Assembly: GCA_003136795.1 (NCBI GenBank)
Contig: PLDP01000123.1
Location: 1,601-11,623, forward strand
DNA from: Actinomycetota bacterium
GTDB taxonomy: Bacteria; Actinomycetota; Thermoleophilia; Gaiellales; Gaiellaceae
Direction of reading: 5' to 3'
DNA: 10,023 nt
The position numbers and the translations under genes were made by a program. The notes under the pieces were generated by a model. It was not told the origin of the DNA. It saw only the letters and a list, made by a program, of their open reading frames with translations, and ran no database searches. Positions 1-6,697 of this stretch are shown piece by piece; position 1 is the first letter of the stretch; the number at the start of each line of letters is the position of its first letter.

Positions 1-125
1 GCCAGGGACGCCGAGGTGACGACGACCTGGAAATGGTCGCCACCGCCCGTGCGGTCGATCACGTCGAGCTCGGTCGCATCCGGGAAGGCGCTCTCGAGCA
101 ACTGTCGCAACGGTTGCGTGCTCAC
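1..125 (-). CDS. BolA-family protein, N-terminal part (cut by window edge)
   Basis: On the reverse strand a GTG codon at 125-123 opens a frame that stays open to the window edge (41 codons). It reads STQPLRQLLESAFPDATELD, then VIDRTGGGDHFQVVVTSASL. The sequence L..AFP.A....D.TGGGDHF.V.V.S closely matches the start of the BolA/IbaG fold, including the GGGDHF loop before the first strands. BolA proteins are small (about 80-100 residues) and work with monothiol glutaredoxins in iron-sulfur cluster handling and redox or iron sensing. A glutaredoxin gene downstream would be typical but lies outside the window. The GTG start overlaps the TGA of the upstream DUF192 gene by 4 bases (GTGA), so the two are probably translationally coupled. 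The C-terminal half, with the conserved histidine region, is not visible. The family call is fairly secure; the specific role is inferred. Confidence 0.8.
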   Translation of the reverse strand, partial: MSTQPLRQLLESAFPDATELDVIDRTGGGDHFQVVVTSASL

Positions 126-472
126 GCGTCGATCGTAGCGAGCGAGAGGCGGTCGCCCGGGGCGACGCCCACTGCGGCCCCTTCGGCGAGCTCGATCACG
201 ACCTTCGCGCCTCGGCGCGACGCCATTCGCCAGGGACGGAGCCCGCGGACGACGTCGACGACCTCGAGCTCGCGCGTGCAGAACACCGCGTCGATCGAGA
301 ATCGCATGAAGAACATGTGGATCGAGCCGGCCGGACGGAAGAGCATTCCTTGGTCCGGCGCAAGCGCCGCGCGCCCGAGCAGCCCGCGCATGCGCGCGAA
401 CGAACTCGTTGCGAGCTGGCAACGCGCGCACAGCACCGTCCCGTCATTTCTTGTCAGCGTCGCTTGTTCCAT
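122..472 (-). CDS. DUF192 family protein
   Basis: This gene encodes 116 residues with the signature of short DUF192 proteins. It has RMRGLLGR (28-34), a D-Q-GMLFRP stretch (40-47), SIHMFFMRFSIDAVF (50-64), an RPWR motif (79-82) and a closing ELAEGAA...PGDRL segment (94-109). The biochemical function of DUF192 is not established; the fold is a small beta-barrel-like domain. There is no signal peptide, so the protein should be cytoplasmic, unlike longer exported DUF192 proteins. C15 and C18 form a CxxC pair at the N-terminus, which is common in this short subgroup as I recall it and could bind metal or act in redox. The gene diverges from the Tad operon and overlaps the BolA gene. In my recollection DUF192 genes often lie beside Tad loci in several phyla, so a pilus-linked role is possible but unproven. 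The ATG at 472 is the first clear start; no strong ribosome binding site precedes it. Confidence 0.88.
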   Translation of the reverse strand: MEQATLTRNDGTVLCARCQLATSSFARMRGLLGRAALAPDQGMLFRPAGSIHMFFMRFSIDAVFCTRELEVVDVVRGLRPWRMASRRGAKVVIELAEGAAVGVAPGDRLSLATIDA

Positions 473-607
473 AAGGGGGATGCATCGTCACTCTTCGGGG
501 TGATCTTTGCGCACGTCGCGCAAGCTTTGTGCAACCGCGGTTTCTTCACCTCCGCAAGCCAAGCAGTTTCAACCGCCCCGCCGCCGCTTGAAGGGAGGTG
601 TACCTAG
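473..607. promoter_or_regulatory. Divergent intergenic region with two palindromes
   Basis: This 135-base gap separates the leftward DUF192 gene from the rightward pilus operon and must hold the promoters of both unless transcription comes from elsewhere. TTGCGC (507-512) and GCGCAA (518-523) form an inverted repeat with a 5-base spacer. AACCGCGGTT (533-542) is a perfect 10-base palindrome. CGCAAGC occurs at 519-525 and 553-559, each followed by CAACCGC (532-538 and 570-576), giving two loose direct-repeat units. I found no convincing -35/-10 pair on either strand: TTGTCA at 451-456 is a fair -35, but the nearest -10-like CATAAG (470-475) is only 13 bases away. The palindromes may be operators, but this rests only on symmetry. 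Confidence 0.4.
593..600 (+). promoter_or_regulatory. Strong Shine-Dalgarno of first Flp pilin
   Basis: GGGAGGTG lies 7 bases before the ATG at 608, or 9 bases counted from the GGAGG core. It is a near-perfect anti-16S complement and by far the best ribosome binding site in the window. It fixes the start of the first pilin gene and fits the high expression expected of a major pilus subunit. The second pilin has no comparable site. Confidence 0.8.
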
Positions 608-784
608 ATGAAATTTCGCGACTGGTTCGAGCTGGTGCGCATCCAGCTCCATCGCGAGGAAGGTCAGACGATGGCCGAGTACGGCATCTTGATCGCCGTG
701 ATCGCAATCGTCGCAGCCGTCGGTGCCGCCGTGTTTGGCACCGCCCTGTCAACCTTCTTCACTGGCCTCTCCGGCAAGCTCTAG
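608..784 (+). CDS. flp: Flp-family type IVb prepilin (first copy)
   Basis: This small gene encodes 58 residues. A 19-residue charged leader (KFRDWFELVRIQLHREEG) ends in a glycine. It is followed by QTMAEYGILIAVIAIVAAVG, the hydrophobic helix that packs the pilus core. G19|Q20 with E24 at +5 and Y25 at +6 is the classic Flp prepilin site, cut by a TadV/CpaA-type peptidase. The mature peptide would be about 39 residues, in the usual Flp range. It ends in FFTGLSGKL with almost no globular part. It probably forms the shaft of the Flp pilus used for adhesion or biofilm formation. The start is fixed by the strong Shine-Dalgarno just upstream. It is the first gene of the Tad operon and is separated from the second pilin by a 12-bp stem-loop, which could let it be expressed at a higher level. 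Confidence 0.93.
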   Translation: MKFRDWFELVRIQLHREEGQTMAEYGILIAVIAIVAAVGAAVFGTALSTFFTGLSGKL

Positions 785-794
785 ACGTCCGCCT

Positions 795-826
795 CGGCGG
801 GCCCTCGCCGCCCTGAGGGCCCGCCG
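795..826 (+). terminator. Perfect 12-bp stem-loop between pilin genes (no U-tract)
   Basis: CGGCGGGCCCTC (795-806) and GAGGGCCCGCCG (815-826) are exact inverted complements around an 8-base loop (807-814). The structure lies 10 bases after the first pilin's stop. The following bases are CGAAACC, not a run of T, so it is not a standard intrinsic terminator. In GC-rich organisms a hairpin without a U-tract can still cause partial termination. It can also protect the 3' end of an upstream mRNA, which would give an abundant short pilin transcript. The hairpin itself is certain from the sequence; its role is inferred. Confidence 0.55.
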
Positions 827-853
827 CGAAACCCTCGACCAGAAACCGCCGCC

Positions 854-1021
854 ATGCCGCAGATGTTCCACACAGCCAGCACCGACGAACGCGGCCAGAC
901 GATGGCCGAATACTCCGTCGTCGTCGCGGTCATCGCGATCGTCGTCGCACTCGTGCTCCCGCAGCTCGCCACGGCGATCGGAGCGTTCTTCACCGAAGCC
1001 GTTCAGGCGCTGGGAGCCTGA
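854..1021 (+). CDS. flp: Flp-family type IVb prepilin (second copy)
   Basis: This gene encodes 55 residues in a second Flp-like prepilin. A short leader (PQMFHTASTDERG) is followed by QTMAEYSVVVAVIAIVVALV and an amphipathic tail, FFTEAVQALGA. G14|Q15 with E19 at +5 and Y20 at +6 repeats the processing site of the first copy. The stretch CAGACGATGGCCGA is identical in both genes, which fits tandem duplication followed by divergence. Against the first copy, G26 is replaced by serine, the core helix has more valine, and LPQ (35-37) puts a proline in the helix. The start could be ATG 854 or ATG 863; neither has a good Shine-Dalgarno, so this gene is probably translated less than the first. The stop lies 1 base before the next gene. 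It could be a minor pilin, a tip or base subunit, or an alternative shaft subunit. Confidence 0.9.
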   Translation: MPQMFHTASTDERGQTMAEYSVVVAVIAIVVALVLPQLATAIGAFFTEAVQALGA

Positions 1022-1022
1022 C

Positions 1023-1424
1023 GTGGCACGCCGGGGATCGCTGCTGCGGAGTGAGAACGGGCAGGCCGCCGTCGAGCTGGCGTTCGTGCTGCCGCTCCTC
1101 ATTGCACTGCTGCTCGCAATCGTGCAGTTCGGAATCGCCTTCAACAACTACATCACGCTCACCGACGCGACGCGCGCCGGCGCACGCAAGGCGGCGGTCA
1201 GCCGCTTCGCCGGCGACAACGGTGCGTCGGCGGTCGCTGCGGTCAAGGCCGCGGCGAGCGACCTGGATCAGACCAAGCTCAGCGTCACCGTCACGTCGAC
1301 CGACTGGACGACGCCCGGCAGCGACGTCTCCGTGAGCGCCACCTATCCCTTCTCCGTGAACATCCTCGGCTGGTCGGTCACATCCGGGACGCTCACGAGC
1401 ACGACAGAGGAGCGCCTCGAATGA
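1023..1424 (+). CDS. tadE: TadE-like minor pilin / pseudopilin
   Basis: This gene encodes 133 residues. The GTG start at 1023 is supported by GGGAG (1012-1016), 6 bases upstream, and by its position 1 base after the preceding stop. The N-terminus has SLLRSENG then QAAVELAFVLPLLIALLLAI, the TadE/TadG-type signature of a short basic leader, a G|Q-A-A-V-E site (G13, E18) and one hydrophobic helix. FNNYITLTDATRAGARKAA follows, also typical of the family. The rest (about 55-133) is a Ser/Thr/Val-rich domain expected outside the membrane. TadE-like proteins are processed by the same prepilin peptidase as Flp and are thought to prime or cap pilus assembly. The stop overlaps the cpaB start by 4 bases (ATGA). 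No separate TadF or TadG gene is visible, so this may be the only pseudopilin of the cluster. I cannot tell TadE from TadF by sequence alone. Confidence 0.88.
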   Translation: MARRGSLLRSENGQAAVELAFVLPLLIALLLAIVQFGIAFNNYITLTDATRAGARKAAVSRFAGDNGASAVAAVKAAASDLDQTKLSVTVTSTDWTTPGSDVSVSATYPFSVNILGWSVTSGTLTSTTEERLE

Positions 1425-2185
1425 CCTACCGTGTGAGGAACATCGTCGTCGCCGTCGCGCTGGCCCTGATCGCGGCGCTCCTGACGACCTTCTACGTCGC
1501 GAACTACAAGCGGCACGTCCGCCAGAGCGAGAGCACCGTCACGGTCTACGTGGCGAAGCACGACATCCCGCAAGGCACGACGGGCGCCGATTTGATCAAG
1601 AACGGCTGGATCTCGACACAGCAGGTCGTCCAGCGGACGGTCGTCCCGGGCGCGATCTCCAACCCCGACCAGGTGCGCAACCTGATCACGCGCCAGGACA
1701 TCTACACGGGCGAGCAGGTCTCGCTCCGCCGCTTCGCAGACCACGCCGAGCAGGGCGTTCGCGTTCAACTCCACGGCGCGCTGCGCGCGATCTCGATTCC
1801 CGGCTCCGCCGACGCCCTCCTCCAGGGAACGCTGCGCGACGGAGACCACGTCGACGTGATCGCCGACCTGAAGACCGGTGACTGCTCGACATGCCTCGCC
1901 GTGCGCGACGTCGCCGTCAACGTGCTCGTTCTGAACGCATCCGAACCGGGCACCGGAACGAGCAGCATCGGAGGAACGACCGGCTCGGTGATGCTGGCGG
2001 TCAGCAACCGCGGCCAGGCGCAGAAGATCTACTACGCGGTCGAGAACTCGGTCGGCTGGTCGCTCGTGCTCCGCCCCGTGGCGAACGCCGTCGACGCCCC
2101 CGCGGATGTCGAAGGAGTCACGTCGGTGCTCAAGGACGGCGCCTCCTCGGCCAGCCTGCAGCACCTGACGGCAGGTGGACAATGA
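1421..2185 (+). CDS. cpaB: Flp pilus assembly protein CpaB/RcpC
   Basis: This gene encodes 254 residues. A single N-terminal membrane segment (about 7-27) follows a short basic start (MTYRVRN), so the remainder should be outside the cytoplasm. Residues about 38-105 form the SAF-like domain, with VTVYVAKHDIPQGTT, a W-I-S-T segment and the typical IYTGEQVSLRRF. Residues 112-225 match the RcpC/CpaB domain, with AISIPGSADALLQGTLRDGD then HVDVIADL and a closing VGWSLVLRP. In Gram-negatives CpaB works with the secretin; in single-membrane bacteria it may line or brace the pilus exit through the wall. C155 and C158 form a CxxC pair in GDCSTC, which I do not recall as a general family trait. GAGGAG (1407-1412), 8 bases upstream, is a strong ribosome binding site. 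Its ends overlap tadE and the next gene by 4 bases each. Confidence 0.92.
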   Translation: MTYRVRNIVVAVALALIAALLTTFYVANYKRHVRQSESTVTVYVAKHDIPQGTTGADLIKNGWISTQQVVQRTVVPGAISNPDQVRNLITRQDIYTGEQVSLRRFADHAEQGVRVQLHGALRAISIPGSADALLQGTLRDGDHVDVIADLKTGDCSTCLAVRDVAVNVLVLNASEPGTGTSSIGGTTGSVMLAVSNRGQAQKIYYAVENSVGWSLVLRPVANAVDAPADVEGVTSVLKDGASSASLQHLTAGGQ

Positions 2186-3369
2186 GCGAGCAGACGACCC
2201 CGCGCACGCGCCTGTACTTCACCGGCAACTGCGACGGCTTCAACGAATTGCGCGACGCGCTCGCGCAGCACCCCGAGCTCGAGGTGATCGGCTCCAGCGA
2301 GCACGTCGCCCAGGCAACCGGGGTCCTCGCCGGCGGCCACCTGGAGTGCATCCTCCACGGGACGCGGTCCGGCGCGTTCCCCGCGGACGAGGTCGCCGCG
2401 ATCCGCGAGCAGACCCGCGCGCCGATCGTCGTCGTCGCGGCCGGAGGAACGGCCGCGATCCTCGACGAGGCGCTCGAGGCCGACGTCTCGGACGTCCTGC
2501 TGCTCCCGCAGATGATCGAGAACGTCGTCTTCACGGTGAAGAAGGCATCGCATGCCAAGCGCGCGGTGCCGGAGAGCTCGCGCACCCAACTCGGACGGGT
2601 CGTCACGGTGTTCTCGCCGAAGGGCGGCACCGGCAAGACCGTCACCGCGTCGAACTTCGCCTGCACGCTCACCAAGCAGGGCCGCAGGACGCTCCTGCTC
2701 GACCTCGACCTGCAATTCGGCGATGCCGCGATCGTGCTGGGCATCGAGCCGGAGAAGACGATCTACGACCTGGTCGTCGCACCGGGCGAGCTCGACTTCG
2801 AGAAGCTCGCCGGTTACACGACCAAGCATCCGTGCGGCCTCGACATCCTCCCCGCCCCGCTGCGCCCGGAGGATGCCGAGCTCGTGACCGAGTCGAAGAT
2901 CACGCGTCTTCTGGAGGTCGCGCGCGAGTGCTACGACGTGATCGTCGTCGACACGTCGCCGTTCTTCCACGGGCCGATGCTCGCGACCCTCGACCGCACG
3001 GACGACCTGCTCGTTCTCTGCGGGCTCGACGTGCCGACGCTGAAGAACGTGCGGCTCGCGATGCAGACGCTCGAGCTGCTCTCGTTCCCGAAAAGCCGCA
3101 TCCGGTTCGTCCTGAACCGCGCGAACACGAAGGTCGGCCTCAGCAAGCGCGAGGTCGAGAGCGCGCTCAGGATCACGATCGACGTCGAGATGCCGTCGGA
3201 CCGCGCAGTCCCCGTGTCGGTCAACCAGGGGGCGCCGGTCGCCCTCTCCAATCCCGGCTGCGACTTCGCGAAGGCGATCGCCAGCCTGACCAAGGTGGTC
3301 GTCACCGAACAGAAGGCGAAGGGAAAGGCGAAGGCCGGCAGGCGGCGCTTGAGCCTGGCGAGGAGCTGA
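2182..3369 (+). CDS. cpaE: TadZ/CpaE-type ParA/MinD-like ATPase with atypical receiver domain
   Basis: This gene encodes 395 residues. Residues about 9-125 look like a response-regulator receiver fold. The usual phospho-acceptor aspartate strand reads ECILHGT (54-61), with His59 near the expected Asp position, so phosphorylation is unlikely. Residues 137-370 are a MinD/ParA-type ATPase. The deviant Walker A is FSPKGGTGKT (144-153), with K147 as signature lysine and K152 as P-loop lysine. Walker A' is LLLDLDLQFGD (171-181) and Walker B is DVIVVDTSP (252-260). TadZ/CpaE proteins mark the assembly site, often the pole, and recruit the other Tad components. The C-terminal tail (377-395) is rich in lysine and arginine and may bind membrane lipid or nucleic acid. 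The ATG at 2182 was chosen because it overlaps the cpaB stop (ATGA) and follows AGGTGG (2173-2178). The frame is open further upstream, but only as out-of-frame cpaB sequence. Confidence 0.93.
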   Translation: MSEQTTPRTRLYFTGNCDGFNELRDALAQHPELEVIGSSEHVAQATGVLAGGHLECILHGTRSGAFPADEVAAIREQTRAPIVVVAAGGTAAILDEALEADVSDVLLLPQMIENVVFTVKKASHAKRAVPESSRTQLGRVVTVFSPKGGTGKTVTASNFACTLTKQGRRTLLLDLDLQFGDAAIVLGIEPEKTIYDLVVAPGELDFEKLAGYTTKHPCGLDILPAPLRPEDAELVTESKITRLLEVARECYDVIVVDTSPFFHGPMLATLDRTDDLLVLCGLDVPTLKNVRLAMQTLELLSFPKSRIRFVLNRANTKVGLSKREVESALRITIDVEMPSDRAVPVSVNQGAPVALSNPGCDFAKAIASLTKVVVTEQKAKGKAKAGRRRLSLARS

Positions 3370-3370
3370 C

Positions 3371-4801
3371 GTGGGGCTCCACGACCGCATCTCCAAGCAA
3401 GGCGACGGCACCGCGACGCTGACCGTCGTGCCGAGCGGTGCTCGGAGCACCGGCCAGTCCGCGCGCACCGAGGATCCCTACGCCGAGCTGAAGGCCCGCA
3501 TCCACCACCAGTGCATCGCCAACCTCGGGCCCGAGCTCTTCAAGCAGGACGGCTCCGATGACCTCGCAGACCAGGTCTATCGCGCCGTCACCGAGGAGCT
3601 CGCGCTCGACCGCACGCCACTCACCCGCGAGGAGCGGCGCGAGGTCGTCAGGCAGCTCACCGACGACATCCTCGGGTACGGGCCTATCGAGCCGCTGCTC
3701 CGCGACGACACCGTCACCGAGGTGATGGTGAACGGGCACGACAGCGTCTACGTCGAGCGTGGAGGCAAGCTCGAGCGCAGCGACGTGAGTTTTGTCGACG
3801 AGTCGCACGTCATGCGCATCATCGACAAGATCGTCTCGCAGGTCGGGCGCCGCATCGACGAGGCCTCGCCGATGGTCGATGCGCGCCTTCCCGATGGCAG
3901 CCGTGTCAATGCGATCATCCCGCCGCTTGCGCTCAACGGCCCCACGCTGACGATCCGCAAGTTCTCGCGTGACCCGTACACGATCAACGACCTGATCACG
4001 TTCGGAACGCTCACCGCACGCTCGGCGCAGTTCCTCGCAGCCTGCGTCAAGGGCAAGCTGAACATCCTCATCTCGGGTGGAACCGGCACCGGCAAGACGA
4101 CCACGCTGAACGCGATGAGCGCCTTCATCCCGGGCGACGAGCGCATCGTCACGATCGAGGACGCAGCCGAGCTCCAGCTCCAGCAGGACCACGTGATCAC
4201 GCTCGAGTCGCGCCCGTCGAACATCGAGGGGAGCGGCGAGGTCAAGATCCGCGAGCTCGTCCGCAACGCGCTGCGCATGCGGCCCGACCGGATCATCGTC
4301 GGCGAGGTTCGCGGGGCCGAGACGCTCGACATGCTCCAGGCGATGAACACGGGCCACGAGGGCTCGCTGACGACGATTCACGCCAACTCGCCCCGCGACG
4401 CGCTCGCGCGCCTCGAGACGCTCGTGCTCTCCGCGGGCGTCGAGCTGCCGCACCGCGCGATCCGCGAGCAGATCTCGAGCGCGTTCGACGTGCTCCTACA
4501 GATCCAGCGCCTGGTCGACGGCTCACGCCGGATCACCCACATCTCCGAGGTGCTCGGGATGGAGTCGGACGTGGTGACGCTCCAGGACATCTTCGTCGCG
4601 TCGCCTCCCGGCGAGGACGAGGCGTATGCCGCGGCGCACCGGCTGCTCTCGCCGCTGCGCGTCACCGGTCTGAAGCCGCACTTCCTCGAGAAGCTTGCGG
4701 CGAACAACGTCGTCCTCCCGCCCACCTTCTTCTCGGGCGACGACCCCGAGCAGCTGCGGGCGTCGTTCGCCGCCACGGGCTTCGGCGGTGCCTACGAATG
4801 A
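3371..4801 (+). CDS. tadA: TadA/CpaF pilus assembly ATPase
   Basis: This gene encodes 476 residues and is the hexameric secretion motor of the Tad system (VirB11/PulE-type ATPase). Residues about 35-135 are the N-terminal domain, with [10 protein letters not shown] (101-110) and VTEVMVNG (115-122). Residues 150-455 hold the RecA-like core. Walker A is [11 protein letters not shown] (234-244), with K242 the catalytic lysine. The Asp box is [11 protein letters not shown] (260-270), Walker B is RIIVGEVRG (307-315), and the His box is [15 protein letters not shown] (327-341). All key residues are intact, so it should hydrolyse ATP and drive extension and possibly retraction through TadB/TadC. The GTG start follows AGGAG (3361-3365) and lies 1 base after the tadZ stop. 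Its TGA overlaps the next ATG by 4 bases. The first 33 residues are low in conserved features, and length is near the family norm. Confidence 0.96.
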   Translation: MGLHDRISKQGDGTATLTVVPSGARSTGQSARTEDPYAELKARIHHQCIANLGPELFKQDGSDDLADQVYRAVTEELALDRTPLTREERREVVRQLTDDILGYGPIEPLLRDDTVTEVMVNGHDSVYVERGGKLERSDVSFVDESHVMRIIDKIVSQVGRRIDEASPMVDARLPDGSRVNAIIPPLALNGPTLTIRKFSRDPYTINDLITFGTLTARSAQFLAACVKGKLNILISGGTGTGKTTTLNAMSAFIPGDERIVTIEDAAELQLQQDHVITLESRPSNIEGSGEVKIRELVRNALRMRPDRIIVGEVRGAETLDMLQAMNTGHEGSLTTIHANSPRDALARLETLVLSAGVELPHRAIREQISSAFDVLLQIQRLVDGSRRITHISEVLGMESDVVTLQDIFVASPPGEDEAYAAAHRLLSPLRVTGLKPHFLEKLAANNVVLPPTFFSGDDPEQLRASFAATGFGGAYE

Positions 4802-6690
4802 CCGCCCGCCTGCGCCGGCGCCGCCGCCGCTGGGCCCTGCGCGGCCTCCCCATCGCGTTCGCCGCGCTCGTCGTCGTGCCCTCCGCGCTCGCCGCGGTGC
4901 GCATCAGCGCGATCGACACCTCCAACCTTCCCGCCGTGCGCGCCACGCTCGTCGGCCCGCTCGGCGCTCCGGCGCCGTCGCTCACCGAGAACGGCCGGCC
5001 GGTCGTGGGGTACTCCGCGGTCAACCTCGCGCGTGAGAAGTCGATCGTGCTGGCGCTCGACCGGTCACAGTCGATGCGGGGCCGTCCGCTCGCCGCTGCG
5101 GTCGCCGCCGCACAGTCATTCGTGGCCGCCGCCGGCGCGACCGACCACGTCGGCGTCGTCGTCTTCGGCCACGCCGCGCTTGCGCTAACGCCCTCGTCCG
5201 CCTCCCCGGCCGACGCGCGCAGCGCGCTCGAGGGGCTGACGGTCGATCCGCGCTCCGGGACCGCGCTGTACGACGCGGTCAGCCTGGCCGCGAGCCGTCT
5301 CGTCGGCGACGACCGGCCGGGCCGCGCGATCGTCGTCGTGACCGACGGCCGAGACGTCTCGAGCAGCGAGACGATCGAGCAGGCGATCGCCGCGGCGCAG
5401 GCCGCGCACGCCGCCGTCTACACGATCGGGATCGGCGGGCCGAGCTTCACGCCGGGCGCGCTGCGCAAGCTCGCAGCGGCGACCGGAGGCTCCTACCACC
5501 AGACGCGAAGCGCCGCACGGCTGCGCGACGTCTACGCGGCACTCACGGGCGAGCTCGCGCGCACGTGGCAGCTCTCGTACGTCACCTCCGCCCGTCCGGG
5601 CGCCCACCTGCAGCTCGCAGCGACCGTCGCCGGCGTCGGCACGGCGCGGAGCGAGCTCGATCTGCCGGGCGACGCGGGCGCTGGCTCGAGTGCACCGTCA
5701 TCGTTGATCCCGGCCGCCGGCTACAGCACGACCGGGACCGTCATCGTCGCTGTCCTCTCCGGCCTGCTCGTCCTGCTGGCGTGCGGCTTCTGGTTCACGG
5801 CACGCGGCAGCAACCGCGTGCGCGACCGCATCGAGCCACATCTCAGCGCCGTGGCGCGCACGCCGCGGGCCCGCCGCCAGCGCGGCCGGGTCGCCGCGCG
5901 CACGCACATCGCCGACGGGATCGAGCGCGCGATCGGCGGCCTCGCTCGCTTCAAGCGCCTGCAGGTGACGATCGACCGCGCCGACCTGCCGCTGCGCGCC
6001 GGCGAGCTCGTGGCTCTCTGCGCCGCGTCAGCGCTCTTCTTCGGGCTCGTCACCGCGCTGACGGTGTCGTCGCCGCTCCTCGTTGTGTTGATGGTCGCGC
6101 TCTTCGCCTCCCTGCCCGTCGGGTACGTCTCGCTGAAGGCGACGGCGCGGATCAAGAGGTTCGAGAACCAGCTCCCCGACCTCCTGATCACGATCGCAGC
6201 GTCCCTCAAGGCGGGTCACAGCTTTCGCCAGGGCATCCAGTCGGTGGTCGACGAAGGCTCCGAGCCGGCTGCGAAGGAGTTCCGGCGCGTGCTGACCGAG
6301 ACCCAGCTCGGCAAGCCCATCGACGACGCGCTCGCCGACCTCGCGACGCGGATCGGCTCGAAGAACCTCACGTTCGTGATCAATGCCGTCACCATCCAGC
6401 GGCAGATCGGCGGCGCGCTCGCCGGGCTCTTCGACATGGTCGCGGACACGGTGCGCCAGCGCCAGCAGTTCGCGCGCAAGGTCAAGGGGCTGACGGCGAT
6501 GGGACGCATGTCGGCGTACGTCCTCGCCGGGCTCCCGGTCTTCGTCGGCCTCGTCGTGAGCGCGCTCAACCCGTCGTACATGGCCCCGCTCGTCCATACC
6601 GCAACCGGTCAGAAGCTGGTGATCACCGGGTTCGCGATGATCGGGGTTGGGACGCTCATGCTCAAGAAGATCGTGTCGTTCAAGGGATAG
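4798..6690 (+). CDS. tadB: Fusion of secreted von Willebrand A domain and TadB platform protein
   Basis: This gene encodes 630 residues, about twice a normal TadB. A basic run (R4-R11) and hydrophobic segment (about 16-33, ending SALAA) form a signal peptide or anchor. Residues about 82-250 are a VWA domain with an intact metal-ion-dependent adhesion site: D88-R-S90-Q-S92, T155 in SGTALYD, and D183 in VVTDGRD. A Gly/Ser/Pro linker (291-310) leads to a membrane segment (312-334) and a basic stretch (335-370). Residues about 385-630 are a TadB-type T2SSF protein: two adjacent helices (403-446), the cytoplasmic bundle (NQLPDLLITIAASLKAGHS, 457-475; AGLFDMVADTVRQR, 542-555), and two C-terminal helices (571-591, 605-625). 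The frame is continuous with no sign of an artificial join. The VWA domain should lie outside the membrane. TadG proteins elsewhere carry VWA domains, so this fusion may supply that function. It is coupled to tadA by ATGA. Confidence 0.9.
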   Translation: MTARLRRRRRRWALRGLPIAFAALVVVPSALAAVRISAIDTSNLPAVRATLVGPLGAPAPSLTENGRPVVGYSAVNLAREKSIVLALDRSQSMRGRPLAAAVAAAQSFVAAAGATDHVGVVVFGHAALALTPSSASPADARSALEGLTVDPRSGTALYDAVSLAASRLVGDDRPGRAIVVVTDGRDVSSSETIEQAIAAAQAAHAAVYTIGIGGPSFTPGALRKLAAATGGSYHQTRSAARLRDVYAALTGELARTWQLSYVTSARPGAHLQLAATVAGVGTARSELDLPGDAGAGSSAPSSLIPAAGYSTTGTVIVAVLSGLLVLLACGFWFTARGSNRVRDRIEPHLSAVARTPRARRQRGRVAARTHIADGIERAIGGLARFKRLQVTIDRADLPLRAGELVALCAASALFFGLVTALTVSSPLLVVLMVALFASLPVGYVSLKATARIKRFENQLPDLLITIAASLKAGHSFRQGIQSVVDEGSEPAAKEFRRVLTETQLGKPIDDALADLATRIGSKNLTFVINAVTIQRQIGGALAGLFDMVADTVRQRQQFARKVKGLTAMGRMSAYVLAGLPVFVGLVVSALNPSYMAPLVHTATGQKLVITGFAMIGVGTLMLKKIVSFKG

Positions 6691-6697
6691 CCGGCCG

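Noticed and set aside
451..475. TTGTCA and CATAAG as a promoter for the pilus operon
   Set aside because: The spacing is only 13 bases and the site lies over the start of the divergent DUF192 gene.
1891..2181. Possible 97-residue N-terminal extension of TadZ
   Set aside because: It is Arg-rich, lies out of frame inside cpaB, and the ATG at 2182 has a good ribosome binding site and the typical 4-base overlap.
2032..3468. Long reverse-strand open frame (478 codons) opposite tadZ, and a similar one at 3302-4453 opposite tadA
   Set aside because: Both are rich in Arg, Asp, Glu, Val and Leu without recognisable motifs and lie opposite genes with intact catalytic motifs. Long antisense frames are expected at this GC content.
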